64,000 bases of DNA from NCBI GenBank assembly GCA_012845835.1, contig JABAKD010000025.1, positions 3,517,819-3,581,818 on the forward strand, written 5' to 3'. This document shows, in pieces, positions 19,300 through 31,600 of this stretch. The DNA comes from Undaria pinnatifida (Eukaryota; Sar; Phaeophyceae; Laminariales; Alariaceae). Numbering within the stretch: position 1 is the stretch's first letter; each line of letters opens with the position of its first letter. A program made the translations under genes and the position numbers. The notes beneath the pieces are model-generated. The model saw only the letters and a list, made by a program, of their open reading frames with translations. It did no database searches and was not told the DNA's origin.

Positions 19300-21811
19300 A
19301 TTATCGATAATTCAGGTTGAACACACCGACGTTAGTCAGGGATTTTTTCTGGTACGATTGCGACAGCGGCACGCAGGTATGGATTGGGCCTCGTTTCGGC
19401 AGGAAGCCCTCGACCCGATGAGGGCGGTGTCCATATGCTGCATCAGGACTCCGAACGAGGTTGGCTGTGGTCGTACGAGGAGCCGCTAGAGGCGATGTCC
19501 CAGCATCGCACCCAGCGTGGAGGGGCTGCAGCAGCAGGCTCCACATCTGGTGAGGGCGAGGTTCGAATCGGGTTGATTGACTTGGTTCTGTGAAATCTCG
19601 GAGTATAGGAACGATTTGATCCGCTGAAGGTTCAACTCGAGCAGCAAAGACACACCCGCCGATCACGAGGGCTCAAGGCTTTCGGGGGGCATGCTGGCGA
19701 GATGAACACACCGAAATGCGGTGACTCAGCGGTGCCGACTGAGGGCTGTCGCGTCGCGCGTCCCGAAGGAGAAGGCGCGACATCACGTGCGAAGCGTGTG
19801 ATTGTGCCCAACGCGGCGAGATCAATCTCCCCACCTGCGCTTCTAGATCGTCGCGAGGATATCCACTTCGGGAGGCGGAGCGAGGAGTGAGGAAATCACA
19901 CGTGTATACAGCCGTTCGAGAAGGCGGTTGCGCTCTGTATTTCAGAATAGGAGGAGCTGGAATGCCGCTGAAAGGGGGTGTTTGATAACTCCAATGCTTC
20001 CAGGCGCTGAGAGCTTGGCTCTTGTTTTGCGAAGGCTATGTGCTGACTTGGCCTCCAACATGAAGCCCGCGCACGTCTTGATTTCAATTTGTGAGTTTGA
20101 TCTGTTTTTGAAGATACTGCTGTAGACTATCTGTAGTTGTCGCGTGCTTTGTCGCGTCGTGTATTTGAGCTATTAATAGGGGCAAGTGTGCTTCGTGCTT
20201 TGCTTGTTGAAATCATACCCCGTCTAGGTCTGTATTGTGTTGATTGCCCATACAGCAGTATGTGGCATAATACAGCGCGTGCTTTGCGACGGTGTCAATC
20301 TGTTTTGAGTGCTTGTGTGTAGCAGAATAATCTTGTCGCGAAAATTAATGCATTATGCTGCGAGTACATGCTGCATGCCTCTGTACAGAGCGAGAGTCTC
20401 GTCGTAGCTGCTGAAGGTTTATTGAAAAGGGGGGTTATTGAATGCGTGGTGCATGCCGATGGCCTCTGCACGAGAACAAATATGTCCACGTATTGCCGCA
20501 AAGAACCTGGTACTTGCTTTCCCCGCTGCATATGGACGAGTCAGCCTGAAGGAGCTCGTGTTCCAAATCGTATGAAACCGTAATTTGCGTTCGAAGATTT
20601 AGTCTATACACACATGTGCACTAGCATATCGTTTTCACAGGTTTGAAGCGAGCGCGTGGGATTTTCGTGGCGCGTCCGCAAAACGGATGCAAAACCTATA
20701 TTGCCGTGCGCGCGTTGTATTGAGCGTTTTTCCACACTCATTGAGTGCAGAGTGAAGTATGCACGGAGTGTTTTCTGCACCGTGTAGCAAACGAAACGAA
20801 CCGTTGATTGCGTTTGACGGAATAGCGTGTTTCTTAGGCAGACTTGTGTTGTTTCTGATGAACAGACAGGAGCAGTATGAGAATCTATCGCTATGTACAT
20901 TCCGATGTATTCTTAGTGAAAAATTAAGGAGCCTTTCCAGTTGAAGGAAACTGCTTAGGGGCCAACCGTTTAGCAACAGAACCCGATGTTCAAGTTTGCT
21001 ATACAGTAGTGGTACATATGTGCTTGTTGTGTGTACGAGTAGTAGACATTTGTGTTTTCCGTATTTTCTTGTATTGGTCACTTTGGTAGGGTCATTTGTG
21101 CCATCTGTTTTTGGGCGCATGAGACGAATGTCTCGTTCTATCGTAGTACAATGATTGTGCTCATGTATCGCTGCTGTTTTTTGTCTCCAAACAAGCGAGG
21201 CTTGCTTGCTGAATGCGGAATGCATGTTCGTGTGATGAGGTTGAATGCGTATATGGACAAACCTGAAGCATCAATGTGGTATTACGCTGTAATTTTCTGC
21301 GGTTTCCGCATGACTTTGAGCGAAAATCGTCCTGGAATGTTCTTACGGTGTTATTTTGCTGATTGCATGAGTTGTGGTATAATTAATTGTGGATGAAAGC
21401 GGATGATACTAATAATATTCGTCTAGTCGTAAAAGGGTTTATACGATGTTTATCTTTTGGTCGGCGGATGTTTATTTGGGTTTCCGTTTGGCTTGCTACT
21501 TTTACAAGTATGTTTTGTGAAGTTTGCGTGTGAAAAAATATACCAATTAATGTACCTGGTAGTGTTTATTGGTGATATTGCTATGTTTTAATGCATGATT
21601 TGTGCCTGGTGATCGTGTGTGCATGTTTTTGTGAAGCATTGCAATGTTTCATGGCTCGTAATCATTGGGTATGGTATCTAGATGTATGTGGTCGTTTATC
21701 ATTCAAAAACGACGTGTATGTTTTCTCTGATGTTTTTGTGTAGCTGGTGCTCACTTTTGATCAAAGCTTGTTCATGAACTACTTTGAGTAGGAACGCGCT
21801 TTTGGGGGCAT

Positions 21812-22153
21812 TGTGGACAGTGGAGCACCAGAGAGTGTGTAGTGTTGTTGGTAAGACACGACAGTTGACCTTCTTGTTGGTGATTGACTGTTGAGGATCT
21901 GATCTGGTGTGTGGACGTCATCTAGATCTGAAGACAACTACTGTAGTAGGGGTTTCTACTTATCCTCTTCTGGATTCTGATATAGGGATTTGGGGATGAA
22001 GTTAAGATCGCTTGTTTTCTTGTGTTCGGAGCTAATAATACAACAACTTCTCTCTCCTTTCTTAGCACCTGAATGGTGCTGACCAGCCCCCCCTCAGGCC
22101 AAGGGGGGATACTTTCTGGTCAGTAGACCTTGCCTAGCTTAGGCGTGTCTACA
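21812..22153. repeat. Right LTR
   Basis: This is a direct copy of 18958-19299, with equal length and no difference noticed, which implies a recent insertion. Confidence 0.85.
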
Positions 22154-22285
22154 GGGTATAAAAGGTCGCAGTATTATACCATACTTCTTATGTGTGTGGG
22201 GGCATGTGGCATATTTCCGTTTGATCGGTTAGGGGAGGAAAAGAAGGGAAAAGGGGGAAAAAAAAAGAAGGGGGGGGCAAATGGA

Positions 22286-22344
22286 ATAATAATAATAGTA
22301 ATAATGATGATAATGATAATGATAATAATAACAATAATAATAAC

Positions 22345-22423
<79 letters not shown>

Positions 22424-22449
22424 GTAATAATAATAACAATAATAATAAC

Positions 22450-22496
<47 letters not shown>

Positions 22497-22556
22497 TAAT
22501 AACAATAATAACAATAACAATAATAATGATAATAATAATAATAGTAATAATAATAA
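22286..22556. repeat. AAT microsatellite, about 270 bp
   Basis: An imperfect (AAT)n tract has scattered G and C interruptions. It lies between the right LTR and the inverted solo LTR. Long poly-Ile, poly-Leu or poly-Tyr frames across it are artefacts of the repeat. Confidence 0.95.
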
Positions 22557-22643
22557 AGGGGGAGGGGGGGGGGAATCGGGTTCCCCCCCGCCCCCCGTGG
22601 GTTGCTTGCCTTTATCATTTTTATCTACTTGTGCCGAAACGTC

Positions 22644-22980
22644 TGTAGACACGCCTAAGCTAGGCAAGGTCTACTGACCAGAAAGTATCCCCCCTTGGCC
22701 TGAGGGGGGCTGATCAGCACCATTCAGGTGCTAAGAAACGAGAGAAAAGTTGTTGTATAGCTCCGAACACAAGAAAACAAGCGATCTTAACTTCATCCCC
22801 GAATCCCCATATCAGAATCCAGAAGAAGAGAAGCAGAAACCCCTACTACAGTACTTGTCTTTATATATAAATAACGTTCATACACCGCATCAGATCGTCA
22901 ACAATCAATCACCACCAAGAAGATTAACTGTCGTGTCTTACCAACAACACTACACACTCTCTGGTGCTCCACTATCCACA
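22644..22980 (-). mobile_element. Diverged solo LTR, inverted
   Basis: The 337 bp are the reverse complement of the LTR at 18958-19299, with several substitutions and small indels (for example about 22860-22890). It begins TGTAGACACGCC and ends ATCCACA. A short GTC occurs on both sides, but no full target duplication is visible. It is older than the intact element next to it. Confidence 0.8.
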
Positions 22981-23231
22981 AGTCTCACAATTTAATGACT
23001 ATACAGATTTTTTGTAGCATTTCAATTTATATAATATACGAAACCACTAGTATATCCGTAAGGGACTCGAATACATTTCAAGGGGGGCATGATAAAGTAT
23101 ACCCGGGTGGGTCGAAATCTGCTGAAAGCCGACGTGTTCAGACAAGCCTACTTGCGTAAGTTGCCGTCAACCACCCAAATTTCTCGGGTCATTCAGGCTA
23201 CCACGTGGGGCCGTCTTTGAGCGCTTGGCAT

Positions 23232-23640
23232 AGTATAAAAATAAAAATACACTCCAGCTGTGAGATCGAAGATTTTGTCGAAACTCATCTTTGCAAGCTG
23301 TGTGTGATACTCCGATCGCGCGTATTACGGATGCTGTGTCCTCATTTAAAGATATAGGTCGGCCACTCCCCTTGCAACGACAGTGTAGCTATCAGGGCCA
23401 ACAGGGTGATGTTAGTCAGTCTGTGCGCGGAAACAATAAAACCCGTTTTTGAGAGGGACAAAATCTGACAGCTGTGGAAGGAAATGCATCAGTGTATCAA
23501 GCTAATCCTGTAAGTCGAATAACCGGTGGGGGGAGGGCGGAGTGTTTAAGAACGTGGGGGCCTGGGTTTGAGCAAGAGGGAGCGGGGGGGGGGGGAGGGG
23601 GGGGGGGACGGGCGGGGTAGCTCAATCTGTGCGTGGAAAC
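23232..23640. repeat. Dispersed fragment of the palindrome family
   Basis: It matches about 12440-12850 of the right palindrome arm in the same orientation (ATACACTCCAGCTGTGAGAT, CAGTCTGTGCGCGGAAAC, GGTGGGGGGAGGGCGGAG). This shows the palindrome sequence is a multi-copy family. Confidence 0.75.
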
Positions 23641-23809
23641 TATGTGATATGTATGATTTCGAGAAGAGGGTCACAATTCGAACTCCAGCTTACTAGGGAC
23701 CGCCAGGAAGCGAGAAGGGGCGCGTGTGGCGTGGGATGCGGCACGTATTGAGAACGAGGGAGCAAGAGGACAATAACACGTGACATATGCTATGACAAAA
23801 AGCGACTTG

Positions 23810-25230
23810 CCGCCGTAGAGAGAGGATACAGCACGCGCACGCACATGGTCCTACCTGTAGCGTTTTTCTCTCCGCACGTTGCCTGCTGTCTGCCATCTTC
23901 GATCTTTGCAAAAACCACAGAATATACACTCGTTGAAGAACTGCCTCTGTGGACGTAAATGTATAAGGATGGGTTGGTATCTAAATTAGTACTATTACAA
24001 ATGTCCCTCTGTTTCCGCATCGATGGACACGCGCACCCAGAGCGGCAGCACAGCAGATACGTGTGGTATGGTGGGGTGACAAATTATGACATGCTCCGAC
24101 ACAAGCAATTCGCCGCCCCATAGCGAGAGCGCGCCAAGCGCACATAAATGGTGTCACCTACCGCTGTTGCTGTGCGGCAGGGTTTTAGCGTTGTGCTCTC
24201 CGCATGCTGTGTGCTGTCTGTCATCTGCGATCTTACGTAAATAGTGTTGCCTAATGCTGCTGCTGTGCGGCAGGGTTGTAGCGTTGTGCTCTCTTGGTAT
24301 GGTACGATATCATATTCGAAGAACACCAACATGAACATGAATATAAGTATCGTTTGAGTACTAATATGATATTTAAACGATCCTTACACTTTACGCCGGC
24401 ATGTCACTTGACACTTGCCAGAAGCAGCAGTAGCAGCAGCAGCGAGAGGTAGTGGCGTAGAGGCGGGTAGAGCATCGCAGGCTAGCGTTGTGCTCTCCGC
24501 ATGTTGTCTGCTGTCTGTCATCTGGGGATCTTACACAAATGGTGTTGCCTACCGCTGCTACTGAGGCGGCAGAGTCGTAGCGCTGTGCTCTCTTGGTATG
24601 GTATGATATCATATGAGAATCACACCAACATGGGCATAAAGATAAGGACCGTTTGAGTACTAATGTGATATTTAAACGATCATTACACTTTACGCCGGCA
24701 TGTCACTTGACAGAAGCAGCAGAAGCAGCAGCAGCGAGAGGTAGTGGCGTAAAGGCGGGTAGAGCATCGCAGGCTCCGATCAAAGTAATCACCTACTACA
24801 ACAGCAGCCACACGCGCATAGAGTTGCAGGCTGCTGCTAGGGGGCTAGACTGCTGCTGCTAGGGGGCTAGACTGCTGCTGGGCGCTGTGCGGCAGAGTTG
24901 CAGCGTTGTGCTCTCTTGGTATGGTACGATATCGTATAAGAAGCACACCAACATGGACATAAACAGAAGGACCGTTTGAGTACAAATGTGATATTGAAAC
25001 GATCCTTACACTTTACGTCGGCATGTCACTTGACAGAAGCAGCAGAAGCAGCAGCAGTGAGAGGTAGTGGCGTAGAGGCGGGTAGAGCATCGCAGGCTCC
25101 GATCAAAGTAATCACCTACTACAACAGCAGCCACACGCGCATAGAAATGTTGCAGGCTGCTGCTGCTAGGTGGTTGGACTGCTGCTGGGCGGCAGGATCG
25201 TTGCGTGGTGCTCTTTGCAAAAGTAGGGAA
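23810..25230. repeat. About 300-bp tandem repeats with CAG/GCA runs
   Basis: Copies start at about 24353, 24652 and 24974 with TTTGAGTAC...GATATT..AACGAT, and each holds AGCAGCAGCAGCGAGAGGTA and GTGCTCTCTTGGTATGGTA blocks. Partial copies lie upstream (about 23810-23900 and 24170-24300). No coding evidence. Confidence 0.75.
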
Positions 25231-27160
25231 ATGTACGTTTAGTACCCTCTACGAGCAGAAAAACGTGGTTGGCATCCCAATCTTATGTGCGTACACGGGG
25301 ATAGGGGATGCAGAAACCCAAACCCCGGGGATGTTGCGGAAATCCGGGAATTTTGCTCTAAGTGTGCCCAAGGCAAAAAAACTTTCAAAGGCTTGCCACG
25401 CGCGACACACTGCACGGGTCGCGCCCAAACCTCCGGCATCGTGGCCTCGACGGTCGAATTGTGCCCACCCCATCCGACCTTTCGGGCAAAGGTGCGAGCA
25501 CGACGAGATATGCCCGAAGATTTTTTTTTTGACAATTAGACTATACGAATACATATTAGTGAAACATAGATGTACTACGCACGCAGCTCGCAAAGTTGAG
25601 TTTCAACGATTCAGTCGGTCGTTCTCACAGCTGACGTTTCTCAATTTTCATAATAAAAACTCGGGAAAGCTGTGGCGCAAAAAACTTGGCCCAAAAATTG
25701 ACCCTGATTGGCCGCATGCGCATGCATACTCGCGTCCTCGCGTGATTGCGGAGCGTTCTCAACGTGCCGCAGAACGCAGAACGCTCCGATATAATCGAGT
25801 GGAGGAATGAACTTATTTTTTTCGCTTTCCAGCTCAACTCGTGGTAGGTTTTACCTTCGGCAACCTTCTGGACAAGCCGTGGTCACAGGCCTCTTCCTTT
25901 CTCCCCCACAGTTTCATACCTGCCTTCATTTTTTGTCGCGCATAAGCATTCCCGCTACTTTTTTTCATAGTTTGCAGCTTTTTATTATGCTCATCGATTT
26001 TCATCAAGATTTGCAGTATGAAAAAATAGTCTAATTCCAAGGCGTCTGTTCTCGAAACGTTTGCTGTACTCGTACCAGGAGATCCTTCGTCCGAGCCCCA
26101 CTGTTATGGAGTGCAAGTACTCAGCGGAGCCTCTTCCTGGGCGCTGTCCGTACCGATCGGCGGGGATGTGATTCTATGTACGCGCAAAACGGTTCGGTGT
26201 ATGGTGTTAGTCGAAGAGCGCGACTAAACAAGCGCTGACCCCAACTTGTGATAGAAAAAAAGAGAAGGCGCGCATATAAATGCAGCTTGCAAAGATGAGT
26301 ATTGACCCGGAATTCGTCGAACTCACGGCTGACGTCCTTAAAATATTTTCATAAAAAATGACACCGACGCCGAGGCAAAACGACCAGAAACACGATGAGT
26401 CGGTTTCATCAGCCTTCTTATTATGTTCTACGGGAGGGAGTGTGCAGAAGCACAAAATCATCATGTTGCACGAATATCGTATTTTGCTTCTCCACTTTGC
26501 ACTTGTTGGACTCATCTCTCCCCTTTGTTGTCGTGTGGTCCCTGCTGTAATCAGCCTTTTGTCTCGACACTTTTTTTGCAGTAGCCCTTGCGCCTTGGTT
26601 TTATTCCACGTAGGGGTTGTCACTTGTTTTTTCTTTCGTCGCGCTGTTCGACCCACCGCATCAATTTATTGGCGCATATTGCGGTCACACCACCGCAGCG
26701 CGGTACGTATGGCGTCTAGCCAGACGTCCCGCTGATTACTACTATGTATGAGGGAAAAGTGGGAGTGATGGGGAATTTTCAGTTTCCGTGTACGGCGGAC
26801 AATTCATCATAGCTGCAGTAGGCAGAGCCGGCTACTGAAAAATATAGACTGTTCAACGGGGGAGGACCTAGACTGTTGGAGTTTAGCGTCTACAGCTTTC
26901 TCGCGGTTAGTCCCCGACGGGCAGCTTGACACTACTAGGTGTCAGGTATCGCTCTTTCGGGATTTTTATTCTCGTACTATTGATTGGAATATTTTTCAAA
27001 TTTATGCGCTAGACAAGCCACCAATGCAAGCGACAACCGGGCGCAGCAACCGTCCAAGCCTTGCCATTGTCTAGGTCTGCTCAACGTCAGCGGGGTGATT
27101 GGGAGCAGCGTGATACGCAACGCGTCAGCTGTCCAAACTGCAGTTAGTTGCTGCAGGAGG
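25231..27160. other. Non-coding, with two copies of the M-S-I/F-D repeat
   Basis: No gene was recognised. Copies of the dispersed motif lie at about 25585-25660 (decayed) and 26282-26355 (plus strand, reads KMSIDPEFVELTADV). The stretch 25806-25960 recurs at about 46676-46770 and 47370-47470 (TTCCAGCTCAACTCG, CTTCTGGACAAGCCG). Confidence 0.45.
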
Positions 27161-27169
27161 TAGATTGTG

Positions 27170-28110
27170 ATGGCACGAGGCAGACCATCTGGCAGTTGCC
27201 TCTCTGTCCCGTTCCAGCTACTTGGCATTGCCGATGGACGGTTTAAAGTGTGCCGCGGCTCTCCTGGGACACGTGGAAAACCCGGACGGTGCATCGGGCG
27301 GGGGGGAGGGGGGGGTACGCCGCCAAAAAACAGCAACAAGACAAACATGTATCAGAGCGATTTATTAATCTACTGGAACATTTGAACGGGGGAGGCGGTG
27401 GTTATCGCAGCATAGCGCGGCGCATTGGAGGGGGGCAGGGGATGCCGCCAACAAACAACGGCAAGAGAAAAAAAATCATAGCCAATAACGAATCAGCAGG
27501 AACCTTTAACGGCGGCGAAGGCGATTTTCCTGAGACATCACGAGTCGGTGGACGGTGCAGTGGAGGGAGCGTACGCCGCCAAAAAACAACGATGAAAGAA
27601 AAAACATCAGATCCAGCTATTTGTAGTAGTAACCAGCAAGAACTTGTGACAGGGGCGGCGGTGGTTTATCGCCTTCTAGCGCCGTACAGTACATTGGAGT
27701 GATGATATGCCGTAAATAAAGACAACGAGAGCACAATAACCAGAGCCACTTGAAAACCAGCAAGCATTTTTTTACTGCGGCGGTGGCGGCGGCGGTGACT
27801 TTCCTGAGACACGACGTATCGGCGGAAGTGCAGTGGATGGAAGGTACGCCGCGAATAAAAGCACCAGAGCAAAAATATGAGCGCCAAATATCATTGGTCA
27901 CCAGCAGGAACACTTAAACGCAGCGGCGACGGCTATCACGGGGTAGCGCGGTGCAGTGGAGGGGGGCAGGGTATGCCGCCAACATATAACGACGAGAGAA
28001 CACTCGTCGGAGTCAATTTCTATATCATCAAGAACATTTAACGGCGACGAAGGCGACGGCGGATATCGCAGCACTGCAACCGAATAGCGCCAAAAGGGCT
28101 TGTCTGCACC
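27170..28110. repeat. About 130-bp degenerate tandem array, six to seven units
   Basis: The marker TAYGCCGCCAA recurs at about 27316, 27443, 27572, 27706, 27845 and 27972. The block GGCGGYGRTTWTCGC and the word ACNTTTGAACGG recur with it. Units differ widely. Confidence 0.75.
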
Positions 28111-28694
28111 CAGAAAAACAACGAACGGGTTATTTAAGGGCCAATCTGATCGAACCAAGCTTCGTCGAAATTTTCCGAAATATTTCACGAAAAACTACAG
28201 CTTGGTTTTCATACTATACAAACCAGGAAACTGGAAGTTAGGAAAATTAAAGGTTTCCATGCGTGTATACACTTTCCAAAAATTTCAAAATTCTAGGGTT
28301 AAGACAGAACATCTCCGTATTTCGACGCTAATTTCCTAAATAGATTTGCGGTTTTGTTTTTGGTAAAAATACGACCTTTAGTGCCGTCTGCATTGGTTTC
28401 TGCTGCGGTGCAGTACAGGATACTCAATAAGAAAACAGGGTAAATAATAATGCCAAGCTGAGATTCGCACAAGAAAATAAAAATTGGGAGCACCCGTTCC
28501 GAATTTAGTGTAGAACGCACCCTTTCTCAAATAACAAGTCCCACCTGGGCCAGTATTTCAGTTTCTTATCATTACTGGGGAGCATAGTAATCGGTACCAC
28601 ATCGGGACATGAATATAGGGGAAACTTCATTTTTTGGCGTAATTCGTGGGTCCTGGTTGCTATGATCCCTCGTATTGGGTGTCCTCTACTGCAC

Positions 28695-31600
28695 CTGGCG
28701 TCTCTTCTTTCGCGGGCTAAAGATTTCCGTCGCTCTGCATCGCCAATTTCATCGCGATCGGCGTCATCCCCACCACCACCGCCACCACCACCGCCACCAC
28801 CACCACCTGAGGCATCAAGGCCGGTGCTCCCGTCCCTTCCTTCCAACTTCCTCTTGTGCCACTCTTGGATCCTGCGGTCGTACTCGGCCGGGTCGGTGTC
28901 GGCGAGTTCGTTGAGCTCTTGCTGCTCTTTCGATTTCCTTTCCTATTATTGGGGGAAAACGGTTCGGGCGTGATTATATAGCTTTTGTTGCTCTTTTCAA
29001 TTTTATTTTTCCTTGTTCGGAGGAAAAACATACAGTCCAGATCGTTCAGCTCTTCTTTCTTGCTGCTCTTTTCGCTTTTATTTTGTGCTGGGGGAAAATA
29101 CATACGACCGAGGAAGCGCTTTTGTGCTGTGGGCCCGGCGGAGAGGCCAAGGTTCCGGTATTGTAGTATCATACCCCCTGTTTCACAACTGTATTTGAGT
29201 CACTCGCACGACGAGTGGTTCTGCATCTAACCATAGAAAACGTTGTGCTTGTCGCAGCGTAGCCCATCACTACATCGCGGATTAACACGGCGAGATTGAA
29301 ACAGCACCATAAGGAGCAGCAGAGTCACCCGCGCGAGTTACCCGGAGCCATTGCCGGGAAAAGATCGCAATTTGTTTTTTCCCCTGCCGTATCCTTGATG
29401 CGCGCTTGGAACACGACAAACAGCGTCGACGCCACGTACAAGAAGAGCATCAACAAGGTGTTTCCAACACGCTGGCGTTACAGCACGGCGTAGCGGGTCA
29501 AGATCTCACCGACTTGCGAGAGGAAGGTAGTTTAGTGCGAAAATACACCCCCGATCTGTGCTACATGATGATAGAAGTAGCTCTCTTTGACTGAAACATT
29601 TGTTTTTTTGAATAACGAGGGCTCCTCAATCTAAACTCGTAGGAGTTCCATTATTGTTTTTACGTTTTGTTGTAGTTGTTGTTGTTGTTGTTGATGTTGC
29701 TGCTGCTGCTACTTGTATGCCTAGCAAATGGGGTTAATTCTTCGGGTAGCACTTTTAGCTTTTTCTCGCGTTCATTCAATAACCAGTTGTTGGGTGAGCT
29801 ACAGTATTAATAGTATAGACCTCCTCAATTGGCTAGGATCTTCCGAAGAAAAAAAATCGTGTTGCGCCTCTACCGAGCCGTCCCACGGTACCTAGAGGCG
29901 CAGCAGATTCCAAGAATTTTCCTGAGCTCCTAACACGAGGAACTATCTCAATATCAATATCAACATCACCCGAAAAATGACTTCGAAGGCATTCGTTCGC
30001 ACTCAGCCCGCCCAAGCTCGTAGGCCTTAGTCCTAAAACTATGCATACTCGTAAAATTACTTGATTGATGACTAACCGGTAGTTCCTCACCTGAGAAACT
30101 CAATAGGACAGGTACACTATTCGTTAATCCAACAATTGCAACCCCTACCGCGCTATAGAGGGGTGGCTCTACCGCAGCATGCGCCCTAAAGGTCTTGAAA
30201 TGTGTACTCTAGAACTGATATATACCACACACGGTTTTAGGGGCAAACCCTGCTCGGGGGTAGCGTGGGATAGATTTTTGGCAGGAGTTGCCCGCATGCC
30301 CGCGACGTCTGGGGGTACAAACCGTTTGCAGGAGAATTTAGGGAGAGAGTTGTCTGTAAAAAGGAATCATCCTGGGAAAAAGTTTGCAGGGTTTTAGGAG
30401 AGAGAGAGAGTAAGGCTTGAAACGCATCACACGCATTATACGACGGAGGGCGAAGCTCTCTCTCTCTTGGAACAAAAGGCGCCCCTTGGAGTTGTATCAC
30501 GCAAAGCTGAGTATTGACCATTAAACAGATCGAACACACAGCTGGCGCATTTGAAAGGTGACACATGCATGATGTTTCACGTACCGTGCCCCCCTGAGCG
30601 CTTGTCAGATTTCCTCAGGGCGTTTTTTTGAGTAGCCCCTTTTTTTGTTTCCTAGTGATGAGGTCCGTCTCTTGGTCTACGCTTTCTTCTTCTCCCCGGC
30701 GCCCGATCTCGAGGTGTTACAAGGTGTTACAAGGTGTTCATACCTCGGTTTCTCTTGCGAGCCTCTCCCTGTCCTCTGCTTTCCTCTTCTCCAGTCTTTC
30801 TTTCTCCGCGTTTGCCGCCGAGTCGCCCTTTGCCTTCAGCGCCGCTTCTCGCTTGCGTCTGTCGGCATCCTCCGCCCGCTTCTGCACGACCCTCCTGAAG
30901 TGCGCCTGATGCGTTCGGTTCCAGCAGTTGGCCGGTTGCGACGAGGTTACTACCCCGCAGGTTGATCAATTGTGCCGAGGTTATATAACCCAATAAAAAA
31001 GCCCGGTGGCCAGCGAATTGTGACGAGGCAACAACCCAATTCAAATAAACCGGAGGTTGACCAACTGTTACGAGGGCATAGGCTATACGCAACCGAATAA
31101 CCCACCCAGTTCAATCAATCCGGAGGTTGGCCAATAGCGAATATACTGCAACCCAGTACAAACTCGGCGGTTGGCCCACGCTAAAGAGTTTGTACCCCAA
31201 GCAATTATAAAAATCGGGAGTTGGCCAACTGTGACGAGGCTATGACCCAGTACAAATAAACCGGAGGTCGGCCAATTGCGGCGAGGTTATAACCGACCTT
31301 TTTGAAGTTTAAGTTCAGCGACAGAGGAAAATGGCGCATCCCCGTGGGCGGGCGGGTGGGTGGGTGGGTGGGTGGGTGGGTGGTCGGGTGTGCGGTCAGT
31401 CGGGCCGGCGCACGCGTGCGGAGGGGGGCGCAGCTCTTTGTAGACACGAGTCTGCGAGAGAGAGCCGAAGGTCAGACACGCGCATCCTGGAAACCCGGGA
31501 AATGGGCCTTACACGGACCCGTTTCGCGGAGGGGGTGGAAGTGAGGGCATCAGTTTTGGTGTGTGCCATACGATACATTGTTGCCTGCAGTATCTCGACG

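Larger units (their letters stand above)
18958..22153. mobile_element. Non-autonomous LTR retrotransposon (LARD-like)
   Basis: Two direct LTRs (18958-19299 and 21812-22153, 342 bp each) begin TGTGGACAGTGGAGCACCAG and end GCGTGTCTACA (TG...CA). I saw no difference between them. The 4-bp sequence GGGT flanks both ends (18954-18957 and 22154-22157), a target-site duplication. The 2512-bp interior encodes no gag, protease, integrase or RT; the longest frames are about 120-200 codons and lack motifs. The segment before LTR2 (CTTTTGGGGGCA) resembles a polypurine tract, but no obvious primer-binding site was found after LTR1. It must move with proteins from another element. Confidence 0.85.

Noticed and set aside
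19301-19666. A gene inside the LTR element
   Set aside because: Short frames on both strands lack gag or pol motifs and overlap each other; GC content alone keeps them open.
22130-22667. Poly-Ile, poly-Leu and poly-Tyr frames
   Set aside because: They are produced by the AAT microsatellite on both strands.
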